Origin: Marchantia polymorpha subsp. ruderalis
Lineage: Eukaryota; Streptophyta; Marchantiopsida; Marchantiales; Marchantiaceae
NCBI GenBank assembly: GCA_037833965.1
Contig: AP031351.1
Location: 6,708,501-6,772,500 of the forward strand
Reading direction: 5' to 3'
DNA length: 64,000 nt
Positions 11,386-24,760 of this stretch are shown one piece after another (the first letter of the stretch is position 1; each line of letters opens with the position of its first letter). The position numbers were made by a program, and so were the translations under genes. The notes below the pieces were generated by a model. The model searched no databases and was not told the origin of the DNA. It saw only the letters and a program-made list of their open reading frames with translations.

Positions 11386-12687
11386 TGAGCAGATGGACGT
11401 CGTCGGAGATTTTCTTGAGTCTTTCATGAAGGGAGAGGTATTTGTCAAAGTTCCTCCATAGTGGACAGAAGGTGGTAAGGAGACTACCAAGGAATTCATC
11501 TTGCATGCTTTTGAAGGCTCTTTTTGGGCTTAAGCAATCTCCAAAACTCTAGCAAGAAACTCTTTCCAAGTCACTCATCAAGCTTGGCTACAATCCGCTG
11601 TCCCATGATTCATGTGTCTACTACAATGAGAAGACAAAAGTAGCAATTGTCACGTATGTGGATGACATGCTTCATTTGGGTGCCTCAACAAAGGCTATTG
11701 AAGATCTCAAAGCCAAGATCGCCCTTGAATTTGAAGTCGACGACATGGATCTTGCTAAGTACTTTCTTGAAGTGCGTATTACACGTGATTGAAGCAAAGG
11801 CACTATTTCACTCTGCTAGAATGCCTATATCTTGAAGATACTTGATAAATTTGGCATGTTCAAGGCTCGTCTTGTGGATTCTCCAATGGATTGTGGTATG
11901 AAGAATCAAAGGTTTTCAATATTGCTCAAGCCTCAAAGCAAGAGATCGAGTTGTATCAGTCAATGATTGGATCATTGATGTATCTCGCCACTCACACTCG
12001 ACTAGATATCTTGTACACGTGTGGTGTACTATCAAGATTCTTAGTCAATCCGTCCAAAGACCACATGTTGGCAGCCAAGAGAATGTTTCATTACCTGAAA
12101 GGCACTGTCTTCTTAGCAATTAGCTACGGTGGTGAATATGACCATACGGTCAATTCCATGGATATAAAGATGCAAATTCTGCGAGATGTCCTGCAACCTA
12201 TCGTTTGACAACCAGATATTGTTGGTTTTTCTTTGGAGGTATTGTAAATGTCAGATCAAAGCGCTAGTACTGCGTTACCTTGTCCACAACTGAAGCTGAG
12301 TACGTTGCTGCAGCTATGGCATCTCAAGAAGCTACTTGGTTTCGAATTGAAACCAAGTATCGATACAGGATATATCAAAACTTTCGATATATACTCAAGT
12401 ACTTGGGTTACTTCGACAAGAGTGTTCAATCTTCACTGCTTTTGGCTGATAACCAAGGTTGTCTCAAAGTTGCGGAGAACCCTGAGTTGCATCAGAAGAG
12501 CAAGCACATTGAAGTAAAATATCACTATATTCGTGAGCAGTTTGCAAAGAGCAATCTACGACTACAATTTGTGAGATCTGCAGATGAGATTGCAGATGGT
12601 CATACCAAGCCTCTTCCTCCAGCAAAGCACAAGATTTTTGTTCAACAGCTTCACCTCCAGCCTCTCAACTTGACAGAAACAACTTGA
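11386..12687 (+). mobile_element. Ty1/Copia retrotransposon remnant (RT and RNase H)
   Basis: Reverse transcriptase begins near 11386 (QMDVV) and includes ALFGLKQSPK and the catalytic YVDD box at 11655-11666. The connection follows: SMIGSLMYLATHTRLDILYT, then LAAKRMFHYLKGT. RNase H follows with LSTTEAEYVAAAMASQEATWF, the DNQGCLKVA block, KSKHIEVKYHYIREQ and a C-terminal HTKPLPPAKHK. The frame is broken by several stops and shifts (for example the stop near 11789 and the shift near 12150), so it is dead. Integrase, gag and clear LTRs were not found. The RNase H part carries a small palindrome at about 12337-12359 (CTTGGTTTC / GAAACCAAG) next to an apparent insertion in the conserved sequence. 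Confidence 0.88.
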
Positions 12688-13103
12688 AGATCATGGAAGT
12701 TCGCCATGACGGTAGAATCAATGTGATGGAATTGGGAGCAAGAGGTGATATAGAATGGAATGGAAGTTGGTATTAACACGTTTTGATACACGGGTGCCTT
12801 GCGTGTTTAGGAAGGTACAATAGAATTTATTTTTTTTGCTTATTTAGAGCTATTTAGAGCTCTTCATTGTATTTAAGTTAGTCTACTAATAAGACCTGCC
12901 CTCTTGCGCCATGCCTAAGGGGTGTCTTGTTAGGTGGTAGCCATGGCCTTATGGATCGTTGAAGGGTGCTCTGGCCTTAGGGGTTCTTGAAGGGTGCTCT
13001 TACACCGGCCTTGGTGTTCTGCCACTCCATTTTGCAGCAGCCTACACCGTCGTACATAGTATTTAGTCTTAGTTTTGGTGCAGTCCTCAGCAACCCAATG
13101 TAC
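12688..13103. other. Copia 3' flank with a short repeated motif
   Basis: No coding sequence. It may include part of the 3' LTR of the preceding Copia remnant, but I see no matching 5' copy. A motif GAAGGGTGCTCT occurs twice within about 40 bp near 12960-13000, each time near GGCCTTAGGGG- or GGCCTTGG-like sequence. Confidence 0.4.
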
Positions 13104-16100
13104 TCACCTTCGAGCATTCACAACCCTACATCGTGATGAGTGTAAGAGAATTGAATGCCTTCTCTTTGCACCATGATACTTGTCAACGATCCCGAGTCTT
13201 CTTCTCAATGTCAAGCCACTTGGTTTGATGAACATGACGACAGTTGTGATTCTGTCCTTTCTTGAATCTAATTGACATTGTTCCTGAACTCTCAAGTCAT
13301 GCAAAGATCTATTCATTACAGCTAGTGTGTTGTTAGCTATGCTATCACTACGTGAGGTCATTATTTCTTTTTGCATCCAAGCTTCTCTTGACTTCTAAAC
13401 ACAAATGTTTCTCTAACTGAACGATGATTCCAACATAGGATATTCTTCCGTGTGCAGTTCTGCATCACACTCCACAGGAGAATGAGTATTTTCTTCTAAC
13501 AACTGTACATCAGTATCAGAAATCAATACTTCATATTGCGACCCCGCCCAAGTTCCATGTTGCTGAATGATGGACCCTCCTTGGTGCCCTTTGCACATCA
13601 AAGCCTTGCATTGATGTTTGCAGATATTTCCTTTCACACCCACGAACAGTCATATGAAGGCAGCATGGAATAACAATCTCGAACAATGCACTTAGTTTTA
13701 GATTTTGAACATATCAACTCAGCAAAGTTTGGCTTTAAGGGGTCTGGAAACGCCACATGAATACAACATATGTAACTTTTCATTATTAATGATCAAAACA
13801 CAAGTTATGCATAGTCATAGCTCGGATATTGCAAGCAAAAATGAGTGAACACAAATGCAAAATCATTAAAATTTTCACCTTAGCGTATTTCATTTTGTTT
13901 TCTGCTGCCCATACATTGGAGATAGCAACTTCTTCCTTTCTCCAATTCACTACCAATCCCATTGCCTTCCTACGAATATTATAAAGAAAGAATGGCAGCA
14001 TGCTTCCAAAAAGCATGTCTAACAATCTGTCCAATTGACGAGCTTTTAAACCACCTATCATTCTTTGAATCATCTTTTTGAGGGTCAAATGCCAAAAATC
14101 TGTTGCACCATTTGTCATTTGGTTTGCGTGATCAAAATTTCGGCAAATCATCAACCATTTGTATGTGAAGACAACACACAAGGAATGTAAGATATCATCA
14201 TTGCTATGAAAATTGTCCATGTCTGTGAACTACATGTTCAGAATCATCAGCCAAAAATATCAATAAACTTTTACTTCACGTGACTCATCTAATAGAGTTC
14301 AACACTTCTTTCATTTGGTACTTATATTAAATGCAATTGGCTAAACCAAGTCTTTTCATGGACCTTCCAACTGTAATGAACGGGTGTTTACTTACATTAC
14401 AGGCTAGATTAACTCTGAGAACAATACAAGAGAATTATCATAGAATTACACTACCTATTCTTCCGACTCATTCTTGTTTGAAGTAATTCAGAAACTCAAT
14501 TTCTGAAGAAAATCTAGTTTGAAATTGCATCCAACGTTCCCACATCAAAAGTTCACTGTCAGCATACATCATTTCTCCCATAGCATCGAACATTTCCAAT
14601 AGAAGCGTTCGGTTTTTCACTTTTTGGATAACATTTTACTTCCATGCCCTGCAAACAGTTCCAACATGGTTGAAGATTTTAATACGGATTGAAAATATCT
14701 ATAGAATACTCTAGGTGTAACGATCATCAATATACATCAATTATATTGGCATTTTTTATACATAAATCTATAAATGGACAAAAATTCAAAAGTATCTTCG
14801 AATATAAAATGTACAGAAAGTCACAACTCCTAAAAATACAGCTTTCAAAGCAGCCACCTCTTGAGAAGCACAATCAATTATAAAGCAACTTGACTTCCAA
14901 TCGGCCTTCAATTTTAATGCTGCATCTTTGATATTTTGCAAAAAGTTCACTATCATATGTGTTGTTTCTTTTTGTTGAATACTCAAAGCAACAGGTAATT
15001 CCATTTGACGGCTATCAAATGCAATCAATGTAGAAAAAGGAAACTGCATGATAAGAACACATAACATATAATTAGTTATGTCCAGTATGGATAAATGCAT
15101 AACTTAGTCCAAAACAAGCAAACTCTTGTATCACAAAATTTGATGGAACGAGCGATCAGTTAAACTCTTTCAAAATGCTCGACCTTCTTTGTCTTCTTGC
15201 TTGGCTTCCAAATAATATTTGAACATAAAAGAGCACTTGTGACTCACTGGTACTATTTATTCAAACAACTACTATACAAGACAATGCAAAAGACTAAACC
15301 GTGTGCAGACCTATATTCAAAACTCTGCCCAAAAATGTACAAACAAGTATTCAGTCTTTGACCTTGTAAAGCTCATGATAAAATGCTTCGGGTCAAATAT
15401 CAAGTGCTACAGATCTTGGAAACATGTCCCAGGAAGACATGGAAAAGATGGTCCCAAAACAACAGTCTTGGAAGTGAAGGATACGAGATGGGAAACATGA
15501 ACTCGCAATTTCTATCTTGAACCCAAATGCAGCTTGACTCTGCACAAGAAATAAAGCTACTAAAATATATCCGTTTGGGATCTAACTTCAAAATCAATGT
15601 CAACATTAGCTTCTAACATATGAGAGTTGAACATTGTACTTAATGTAAGCATGTTATTTTTTCTTCAAGGATTCTCTTATTAGCCTTGAGTTATAGTGTA
15701 CTTAACTACAATTCTACACTAATTAGTATCCTGGAGAAAAAGTGAAACTGAATGCAGCTTGACTGTGCAAAATTAGTTGGAGGAGAAAAGTGATAGAGGC
15801 TAGTCAAACTATACATCTAACTACAAGTGGCCATGTTACCATCTGTTTGATCGACTTTTTATTGTGAAGTCGATAGCATGTGTTCCACGCTTGTAGGCCG
15901 TCCTTTTGTTAAATAGGGATTACCTCTCTAAACTGATTAAATTTCCGGAAGAGTTTTTGTATTCTTTTACAAATAGGCTGTTTCATCCTGCACGTAGTAC
16001 ATGCAAAATCATGCAAACAGTGCATGTACTACGTGTAGGTATCTTCTGTAATATGCACATAGACAGGATGTGCCATTGTTCTTTGTATCTGTATAGTGAG

Positions 16101-18043
16101 TACTTGAGACTCAAATAGAGTACTTGGATTCTTGCAGTCAAGCATGTTCGTTTGGAGATTAAATGCTATACTCGCCATTGTCCCTTCCTTACGACTTTGC
16201 CACCAGGGCGGACTCCTCAAAGCCTGTCTTACAATAAGTTAGGGAATAAACAGCAAACATGACTTATTGCATTGCCACAAGATCTAAGAACATCTTGAAG
16301 AAACCTATGAGGTCCAAGTCTTCAAGTTTGAGAGGAACTAGAAGATCTACGAAGAACACGTCAAAAAAACTAGATCAAGTGTGCTAACTATGTGCTTGAT
16401 GTGCATTTCAGAGTTGAGCAGACAAATGTACAATACAAATGTGACATCCTGCTAAAGCTCCACACGTAATGCAAGTAGATCCATATGATACTTGTGTATT
16501 CTCGCAAAAAAAATCATTAGAAATTTTCTTCACAAGATAGTAACCAGATACGTAGGTTCAACTCTAGGCAATCCTATCTCGATACCCGTTCCGTGAGTTT
16601 TCTTTTGAGCACTGGTTACGTGCAAAGTGTTTTAATAAGGAGCTAAAATCTTGTCTCCTGACATTCACCAGGTTCATTCCAAACTCGGGATTGAATCCTG
16701 AGCTTGCACAGAACAAAAAGACCCCTTTTCCAATAAACTATAAAGAAAAACTACTTATGTTTTTCTTTTCTATGTTTTTCCTATCAATGTAAAAAGTTTA
16801 AGTTAGAGCAGATTTACAAGACCATGTTCAAGCAAAAAAAAACAGAAAGAACAAAGTTAGATGTGGAGGAGAAAATTTGGCACATACCTCACATAAAGCA
16901 TACACCCACCAGATAAATCTGAACTGAAATGGCAAAAGGCAAAGTGATCCACGTGCAATCTATGTACCAAAAAATGACGCTGATCTACTGAAGTTCAATC
17001 CAACTGATATACTGACAATCAAAATCAGAAGAATTAAAAAATATCTTTCACTACACAATGTCATATAAATAAAATCAATAACTCAAAATACTACCGAAAC
17101 AAAACTTACGTCATACTTGGTTCTCGCAAACGTGCTGTCCAACGCAAGAGGCTTATTTTGATAGTATAAATCATCATACCCAACTACTATTTCGATTGAT
17201 GAACCAACCTGAAATCTTGGTACGGATTTGCAGATATATACTGTTGATGTATAAGCACAAAATGCGGATGCGCATTAATTCAAATTTGCACAAACTGTTG
17301 GTCGTTTTTATGAAACATATAAGTTTTCCTTGCCATCTTTGCTTTTGTGTTGTGCAAATCTTTCAAATGAATCGTGTCATCTTTTGCTCCTCTTATGGAC
17401 CATGAAAGAGTTGCAGGATCATTAAAAGGACAGTCTGGACCTCCTACTTGAATCTGTTCTTTTAAATGCATGTCAAAAACTTGTGGAATTGTCCAACCTC
17501 ATCTGAATAGTTGCTCTATGTTTCGTCTGAGCTCGTTTGTAATTCGTGGAACATATGCAAACTTTGGACTTCAAGGAACAACCTCATTTTCTGCAATTCT
17601 TCGGTGACATCATTACCCCCCATCGTGATCTACTATTGTCACCTATACCGAGAGGTGGATAGATGCATTTCCTTGGATATCGTGTCTGGAATCCGAGAAG
17701 GATGGTTGAATGGTACAAAAGCACACCAATAAGTTATTGTTTTTATCCAAACAGTTTTTGGGCCTGGTCTATAATTGGTTTGTCTTTTTCAAAAGCTTGT
17801 TTCAAATTCTATATTTCTTTTGCCTTCACCATCCACATAATCGTCTACCCTTTCACTTTGAATACGAGCTAACTCCACAAGAGAATTATGCATTTCCCAA
17901 GCCCATTGCAAATCATCCTCATGGAATGTTGCTGTAGGAGGTGATTGAACAGGAATTCTACTGTCCATTGTGACACAAGTGTTCCTTTTTTGTTGAAGAA
18001 AAAAAAAACCAGGATCTAATTCTGATTGGGTAAACGTGGCCAA
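13104..18043 (-). pseudogene. MULE-type transposase with SWIM zinc finger (ZSWIM-like), broken
   Basis: Pieces of a Mutator-like/ZSWIM-type transposase in order on the minus strand. N-terminal exon 18043-17789: SPPTATFHEDDLQWAWEMHN then VDDYVDGEGKR. Zinc/DNA-binding region about 17471-17280. DDE core from 15043 (after a CAG acceptor) to about 14800: FPFSTLIAFDSRQMELPVA, then SSCFIIDCASQEVAALKAVF and a CTFYIRR block. Next from 14648 (again after CAG) to about 14470: EMFDAMGEMMYADSELLMW. Then 14220-13840: NQMTNGATDFWHLTLKKM and RQLDRLLDMLFGSMLPFFLY. SWIM finger 13643-13590: GVKGNICKHQCKAL. Tail 13376-13104. Acceptor-like CAGs at block starts suggest a formerly intron-containing gene. Stops (after the IRR block; in AWK-stop-NVI) and a frameshift just before the SWIM finger show it is inactive. 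Such proteins are transposases or domesticated derivatives. Terminal inverted repeats were not identified. Confidence 0.78.
15991..16035. repeat. perfect 15-bp inverted repeat, 15-nt loop
   Basis: CACGTAGTACATGCA at 15991-16005 is exactly complementary to 16021-16035. It lies in an intron-like gap of the MULE pseudogene and is much better preserved than its surroundings. Confidence 0.9.
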
Positions 18044-18249
18044 GGAAATCTGTGGAGACAGACGATAGACACCTCTCGTTTCCTTCAGCAGCTAGCTGCC
18101 TTGAGGTATATCCATGTCTAAAACCTAACATGAACTATCTCCTAAACAAAAAAAATCACAATCAGCATATTCATCAGCCTAAACCCTTATCATATCTTTG
18201 ATCTTACACCTCGCGAGCACCCCCAAAAATGCTCCCTGCTTTGTGAATA

Positions 18250-18830
18250 GTGTCATAAGTCCACCATGATAGATAATATCAGATAATATAGACTCAATAA
18301 ATTTCATCACAAAGTACAATTTTGATAAAGTGATATCAATGTGATTCATTCAACTGTCCATCATTTTTATTTGTATCAAAATATAACAATATAGAAAGAT
18401 TGACATCTTCAAGTTTCAAACTCATTTTTTTATAAGTCAATTCAACCAAATGAATTTTATTTTTCTACTTCTTTTCGGTTATATTTATAACTACTGTTGT
18501 AAACTTAGCTATGCAATTTTACAAAGCAGATTTCTAACTAATGCATCCATCATCATCAGATGTAAACACATATGAACTATTGTAAATTTTCATTTGTTTA
18601 TAATCATCATCAATGTAGCATATCAAAGAATTGCATTTGTTAAATAAATCATCAAGTAAAATATTTAATACTCTTTAAGTATCTTAAAATCCATTTCACA
18701 GCTTCTTAATTTTGATTACTTGAATTTGACATATACGTGATCATTTCACTCAAACTAAATTAATATCAGATCTTGTTCATATCATCAAATAGTAAAAATT
18801 ACCTATATTTTTGTAGTAAAATATTAATGA
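18250..18830 (-). mobile_element. highly decayed Copia pol fragment (RT end to RNase H)
   Basis: Translated on the minus strand with gaps, the Copia order is still legible: a TRSDI box (family TRPDIA), RICQIQ (family SRYMSNP), a YIDDDY block (family YVDADYAGD), SYVFTSDDDGCIS-KSAL (family SGYLFTFAGGAISW) and finally YHFIKI (family HIDVRYHFIRE). Nearly every line has stop codons, many consistent with C-to-T change, so this is an old copy. Its limits and LTRs cannot be set. The AT-rich DNA up to about 20000 may be the upstream part of the same element. Confidence 0.6.
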
Positions 18831-21800
18831 CATCTTTTTCTTCTTCAAACTACATAATGAACATTGAGATGCAAAAGATCTAAATTTTACTTTCAAAAAA
18901 TTCAAATCCTTCTTCAAGCTACGAAATGAACATTGAGATGCAACAGGTTTAGATTATGCTTTTAAAAAACTCATATTCTTGTCAAAGATGTTAGGCACGC
19001 AGAATATATTTTTCTAAACTCAATACTACTTTTTCTCTCAAATATTTATAAACATCTAACTTCAATACACTTTTGAACTTACTCAAATCCTTCATCTCTA
19101 ATGCAAATTTTAACAATTAGGAATGCAATTGTTGATGTAAATTTTTTAATTTTTCGTCAAAATAAGCATGGAATCCAAAGAAAGTATTAAAATAGTGAGA
19201 TTCAAAATTTCATTATTTAGTCGTCATGTAATCACATAAATTGTATATGTTTTTTGCTTTCATGAACTCAATACTTACTATCTACTGCATATGAACTTGC
19301 AATAATTTATATAATGATTATAACTTGTCTTGATTTTCTAATTTCAATTTGTTATGTGATGTAAATGTATTATTTTAAATATAAAAATATATTGTGACAA
19401 CATTCATTTGAAATCTGGAATTATCAATAAATGAGATATAGTTCACTTTTCTAAAGAGTGAAGAGTTTGGAAAAGATTTCTACATGTCATTGAGTACAAA
19501 CTTAAGTAACTCCTTGAAAACATAAGTTTCAACAATAATTTTTTTGTAATAGTTATCTTGAACACAATATTCACAAAATTCTAAGTCAACTTTGTGTATG
19601 TAAAGGAATGATTCTTACTTCTTTATATCACAAAGGGGTGTAAAATAACTATTTCTCTTTTGTTTTAGTCTAGATTGTCATACATGAATCATCTAATGAG
19701 AGGTTTAGGAAAGTTGACTTCATAAAAAATAATAATGCTTTGCAGCATGCTTCTTGTATCTTGTCTTGTGTCAATATTTTTTATTTTGAAGTTTATGAGC
19801 TTTAAGAAGATTTACAAACTATTTAGCAATAATATCAAAAATTATAAAGTACAATGATCATACTCTAGCACTTGCTTTGTGATAAAAATTTACACATATT
19901 TTATAACTAAATTCACAAATTTTAAAAATAAAGATATGAATCTTGAAAAATAAAAATGTAATAAAAATTTTGATATCAATAACTTGCTCAAACCTATAAT
20001 TTGTCTACTTATGTTTGACTTGGCTTTCTTAGTTCAAATAGTCATCATGTACATCATATATGATTATGTCATATCCTACTCCTTCAAACTTGAAAGGTAT
20101 TGACTTGTTTTATCAAATTGTACTTTGTGCCATCTGTTAAAATGATTTTTTTTTCCATCAATGTTAAAAGCACTATTCATCCTCGATACAATCTTGAGAT
20201 TTAGAAGTAGATAATCGAAAGATGCATGGCTACGGTCAAATTTTCTTAAATGCAAATCAATTTGTTATAACTAAGCGTATTACTTTTCTTCTTTGCTTAC
20301 TTTTTGGTTTCAAAAATGCTATAGAATTTATTTTTTATTGATGTTTGCCATCAAAATTGCTTCATGTCATAACAAAAAAACTTGTATACAAATTACTTCG
20401 ATTTTAAAAGAATTAAAGTATTACTTGTCATGATCTTTCTTTTAGACTTTTTTCAATCTATGACGTTTGTCAACTTGAATCTTTTCAATGTCCACAAATG
20501 CAATGTTGTTCATAACACACGCACACATATCAAGATGACATACATATTTCTAGCATCTAATACAATCAAATTTTGACAACAATTCAACTTAAGTTTCTAG
20601 GTGATATGTAATGATTGTAAAAATTTGTAAAAGTTTTTTATTGCATATTTAAATGATTTTTCAATAATGTAGATATAAAAAAATTTGCGTCTTAAATCAC
20701 TCAAATGTTAATCATTTTGTGCATGCTTTAGGGTTAGAAAATTTTCAAGATCAAAAAAGTCAAAAGAGCAAAATTACTATAAAAAATGCACCCATAGCTA
20801 AAACTTACTTGCATCATTTGAGTTTTGTTATTTGCAATGACTAACATGAAAAGACTAGTTTTAAAAAAGCAATCCAAGAGCAATTTTTATTAGCTTGGAT
20901 CAAGTTTTTTGTATATTGCGCATGATACATGCTTGCTTTCAACCTTTTATTGTTCAACTTCTTAACACATTTTCTCCACTTCCACAAACATCAATTAAAT
21001 TTATGCATATATAAAAAAATTCTCTCTTTATCATCTGCTTTATACTTTCAACATACTTTTTTTTCACTTAAAAGTTGTATTCTGAGTATTACTTGTGGAT
21101 CAAAAATCAACACCATGATACTACAACATCAAACGACATGAAGTCTTATATAGCACACTTCAATCATCATTTGCTTCAAATTTCTAAAAATGAAGCAATA
21201 AGATGTCTTAAAAAAGCAGAAAACAACAATATCAAAGTGCTTATGTTCAATCATGCGCTAGTCACCATTTAGAATTGAAAAAGAACAAAAAAGCCAATGT
21301 CGACATAGTGGTCAAATTCAAATTTGCAACATTGTTCAAAAACTTAAGTTGTCATGTTATAATAAAAATTGTTGGAAGCAATCATCAAATAAAAGCAAAA
21401 AACACATGAGCATTCACATCAAAACGCAAACATTTCAATATTTCATTACAAATTACATACATAAGATCACAAAAATGCTTGATTTTCAATAAAGCATTGA
21501 TGAAAATCAAAAAACATTGTTCAAATTTGTTGCTACTTTATTTTTATGTGACAACATAATCTAAATATTAACTATAATTGAAGTACTCACAGTTAAAATA
21601 AACATAACTTCTTAGCAACTCTGTTTAGCAACGTGTTTGATGTCTTGCACAAGCTCAACTCGACTGCGCAAATGCAATCAAGTTAAAGTTGTAACTTTAA
21701 GACAACTTTATTCAATTCAATAATCAAATTTTCTTGGACAGAAAAATGACTTAAGAAGGCATGAGCAGCCTTATAGAACATCTCATCGTTCATTTTTAAA

Positions 21801-22339
21801 AAAATCCTCTTGACAGGAAGATCAATTGTATGCAAAATAAGTTCTAAACAACTATTCTTTATTTAAAAAAAAATTAATAAATTTTTCCTGTAAATTAAGT
21901 GTATTTGAAGGAAAATAAATTTTTTTATATATTTTTTGTTTCGTTTATGTTTTCTATTTTCATTTATAATTTTTTCACTATTTTAAAACTTTTCTAGATC
22001 ATACACATATATTACAAAAATTAATCTAGAATATTTATTTTTTACATTGTATATAATTTTACTTGCATTGTGATTCTATATGAATTAAATACTTCTCATG
22101 GTATATGTAGATTTACACTTGTCACACCATTTTTTTTAGTGAATTATTAATTTTCTACTTAAATGAATTGAACATCCTTGAAACTAATTTTCATTTCAAT
22201 GAGGAATCAAATTTCATATTACAAGGATAAACTCAACCAAATTCACATCTTTTACTTCATTTTAGATAGAAAGAAATTGAATCATATCAAATCAACAATC
22301 ATCCAGACTATAGTAAAGTCATCTAAGTAACTCAGAACT
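18831..22339. other. very AT-rich DNA, probably decayed retroelement
   Basis: No supportable gene. Open frames are short and AT-driven. The part nearest 18830 probably continues the decayed Copia element. Beyond about 20000 nothing can be assigned. Confidence 0.5.
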
Positions 22340-24760
22340 ATGTCAAAATCAAGAATCACAGCAACAATCATTGCTCCAGATCAAAATAGCATCTTTTGCT
22401 CAATGCTATCATGTCATGATGAAATAAGAATCTTATCAACGAGGTTGGGTACTTTTTGTAAAAGTGTTCAAATTGACAAGGAAAACTACTTGAGGAAGTC
22501 TCAAAGAATATGTTTTGATGAAGACGACATCGTGATCGATAAACTCATACAAAAATTCCAGCTATTGCAAGTAGCTCGGAACTTTCTGATCACAATTACG
22601 GCTCTTCGTGATTTGCAAACGTACACTTTTAAATCTCACATATGACTTATGTGATAGATATACACCAGACAGTCTGACGCTTAGAAGCATAAGTATTAAT
22701 TTACTTTGGATGTTTGTCCAAAGCGGATATTTCACGCGTTTACCCTAACCTTATAGTCTCTTTTCAAGAGATGCGCATAGTATACGAACATACCTAGATT
22801 CTTTGTTGAATATGGCGTAGATTTCGTTTGCGTTTGCACAGGAAAATAGTATACTGTAGAGAAAAAAAAGGCATGAAAGCAGTTGGTGATTGAAAATTTT
22901 AATAGTACGGCCAAATAAATTCCGTATATTTCTATAGAACGGTATGAAGAGGGTATGTAGAAACCAACGGATTAAACGACTTATCCATGAATAGTTGTTT
23001 GTACATCTTAAAAATCTACGTAACTCTCCGGATTCCCATCGGTCCGAGTGCGTTGTGAGTTTCTTTCACCCAGGTTTCAGAATGTTCAAAGTGACAAGAA
23101 CAACATTCACGCGCTTGAGAATTGCAGATTCCCTCGAGCAAGAGCATCCAGTTGCTCTATGGATGGTATGCGTTTTCAAGGTCTACATGTCATTCCAATA
23201 GTATGTCTATCTCCCTCGTAGTCTCAACAGCACTCAGCAACTGGATTTCGGTCATACTGATGTCAGAAAAGCTCAAGATAGTGATTCTCGTTATGATTCT
23301 ACCTTGTATGTGATTATGCAAACCCGGATCTTCCGGGTTTATCCAGTTTCATATAGTCTTTTAATATACTCAGTTGTGCTTATCTATGATGTAATGCACG
23401 AAGTCATTATAAGAATTTTAATATACAATAAGTATAAAATATATAGATAATTTAAGCTAATAATAAATTCTAAAAAAATATAAACCGTGCTCTTTCTTTT
23501 TTTCCTGACCACTCCAAATTTTTAATTGACTCGCGTCGCTAAGAGAGGCATGGGTCTCGATAATCGTGAGAAAAGATTAAGATCAAGAGATACGAGTGAA
23601 AAAGTATGACAAACAATAGAAGTGTATCGACGTTGGTGCATATGTATTTTCCAGGCACCGGCACAGTCCTCGAAAGATACAGCAGGAGAAGACTTCTTCA
23701 GATCTCCGCATTTTGTGCCTACACGCACCGCGCTAACACATCGTGATACATTTAGAAGTGACATAAGCATCTAGACAAACGCGTGGATTGTAGAGTCGGT
23801 TGTTAAATCTTGGAGTTTACGTAGTGAAAGATTCTGGTTATATGGAGCTTAGCTCATCCGGCACACCTAATTTCTATCCATGACATTTTGACCACTTTGG
23901 CATCAATCCCTTCCTGCACCTTTTACAGGAAGGTGCAGTACAAGCTCGGAGCTCCTCGTGACGGAAACCCTAAACTTGAACATCCTCTTTTCTTTGTAAT
24001 CGAAGAAAGCTCATCAAAGTGCTTCAATCGTGACTCCTGTACATACGGTCTACAAATAAATGCTACCTAACAGCGTTAAGTTTGAATCGATCCTCAGCAG
24101 ATACTGGTAAACTCGTCCGATTGTTCATGCACTCGAGCTGGGTTTCGGGCATGACGTCATGAGTCCCACAGAATGGTGAGAAGAGCATGTTTCTTCAGAA
24201 ATTTGAAGACCAGAATTAATAGATCATGCCTAAGTTAGGTCATGTATGATTTTAACAGAATCTGTAACATCCCAAGCGAATGAACATATCAATGAAGCCC
24301 GAGCGATCTCAATCTTGCCAACCAGTGATCAGCCCTATTAAGAGATTTTATTTTATTATGATTGTTGAATGCAGAATAAAGGGTGTTGACAATAATAGAA
24401 GAGAAAAAGTGCGTGGACAATCATTATCCTACTTGTATGGGGATTGTTATCCAACAGCATCAAATACAGCCAAGACGGAGGACAAATCAGTTGGGATCGT
24501 ATTTGATTCTTCTGTATAAGGGCTCAAAAGTCACTGGGCACACCAGCAATCCTTGAGATTGGTGTACAATATTCTTCTAGGAGCGGACAAATCTAATAGC
24601 CTTGCCCTCCGTGGAGGGTAGGATCTCCCTGCGATTACACTCCTCTCGGTTTTGTTTTGTTTGGGAAAAAGACACAGAGTAGGGAGAGAGCTATCGCATA
24701 CGAAATGAACCTTGCATGACATGGTAACATTTATGCGTGAAAAAATATCTCCTTAAAGTG
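22340..24760. other. unassigned region of moderate GC with short open frames
   Basis: GC rises relative to both sides. The 101-residue plus-strand frame at 22340-22645 and the minus-strand frame at 23522-23770 have ordinary amino-acid composition but no family I recognise, and no splice structure links them. Small perfect stems occur at 23320-23340 (AAACCCGGA / TCCGGGTTT, 3-nt loop) and about 23915-23939 (CTGCACCTT / AAGGTGCAG). It may be an unrecognised old insertion. Confidence 0.4.
23320..23340. repeat. 9-bp perfect hairpin with 3-nt loop
   Basis: AAACCCGGA, loop TCT, TCCGGGTTT. Same geometry (3-nt loop) as the longer hairpin at 37431-37477, but unrelated in sequence. Confidence 0.85.

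Noticed and set aside
16660-16720. GGGATTGAATCCTGAGC, resembling a tRNA-derived SINE
   Set aside because: No A box or cloverleaf partner at the required distance and no flanking duplication.
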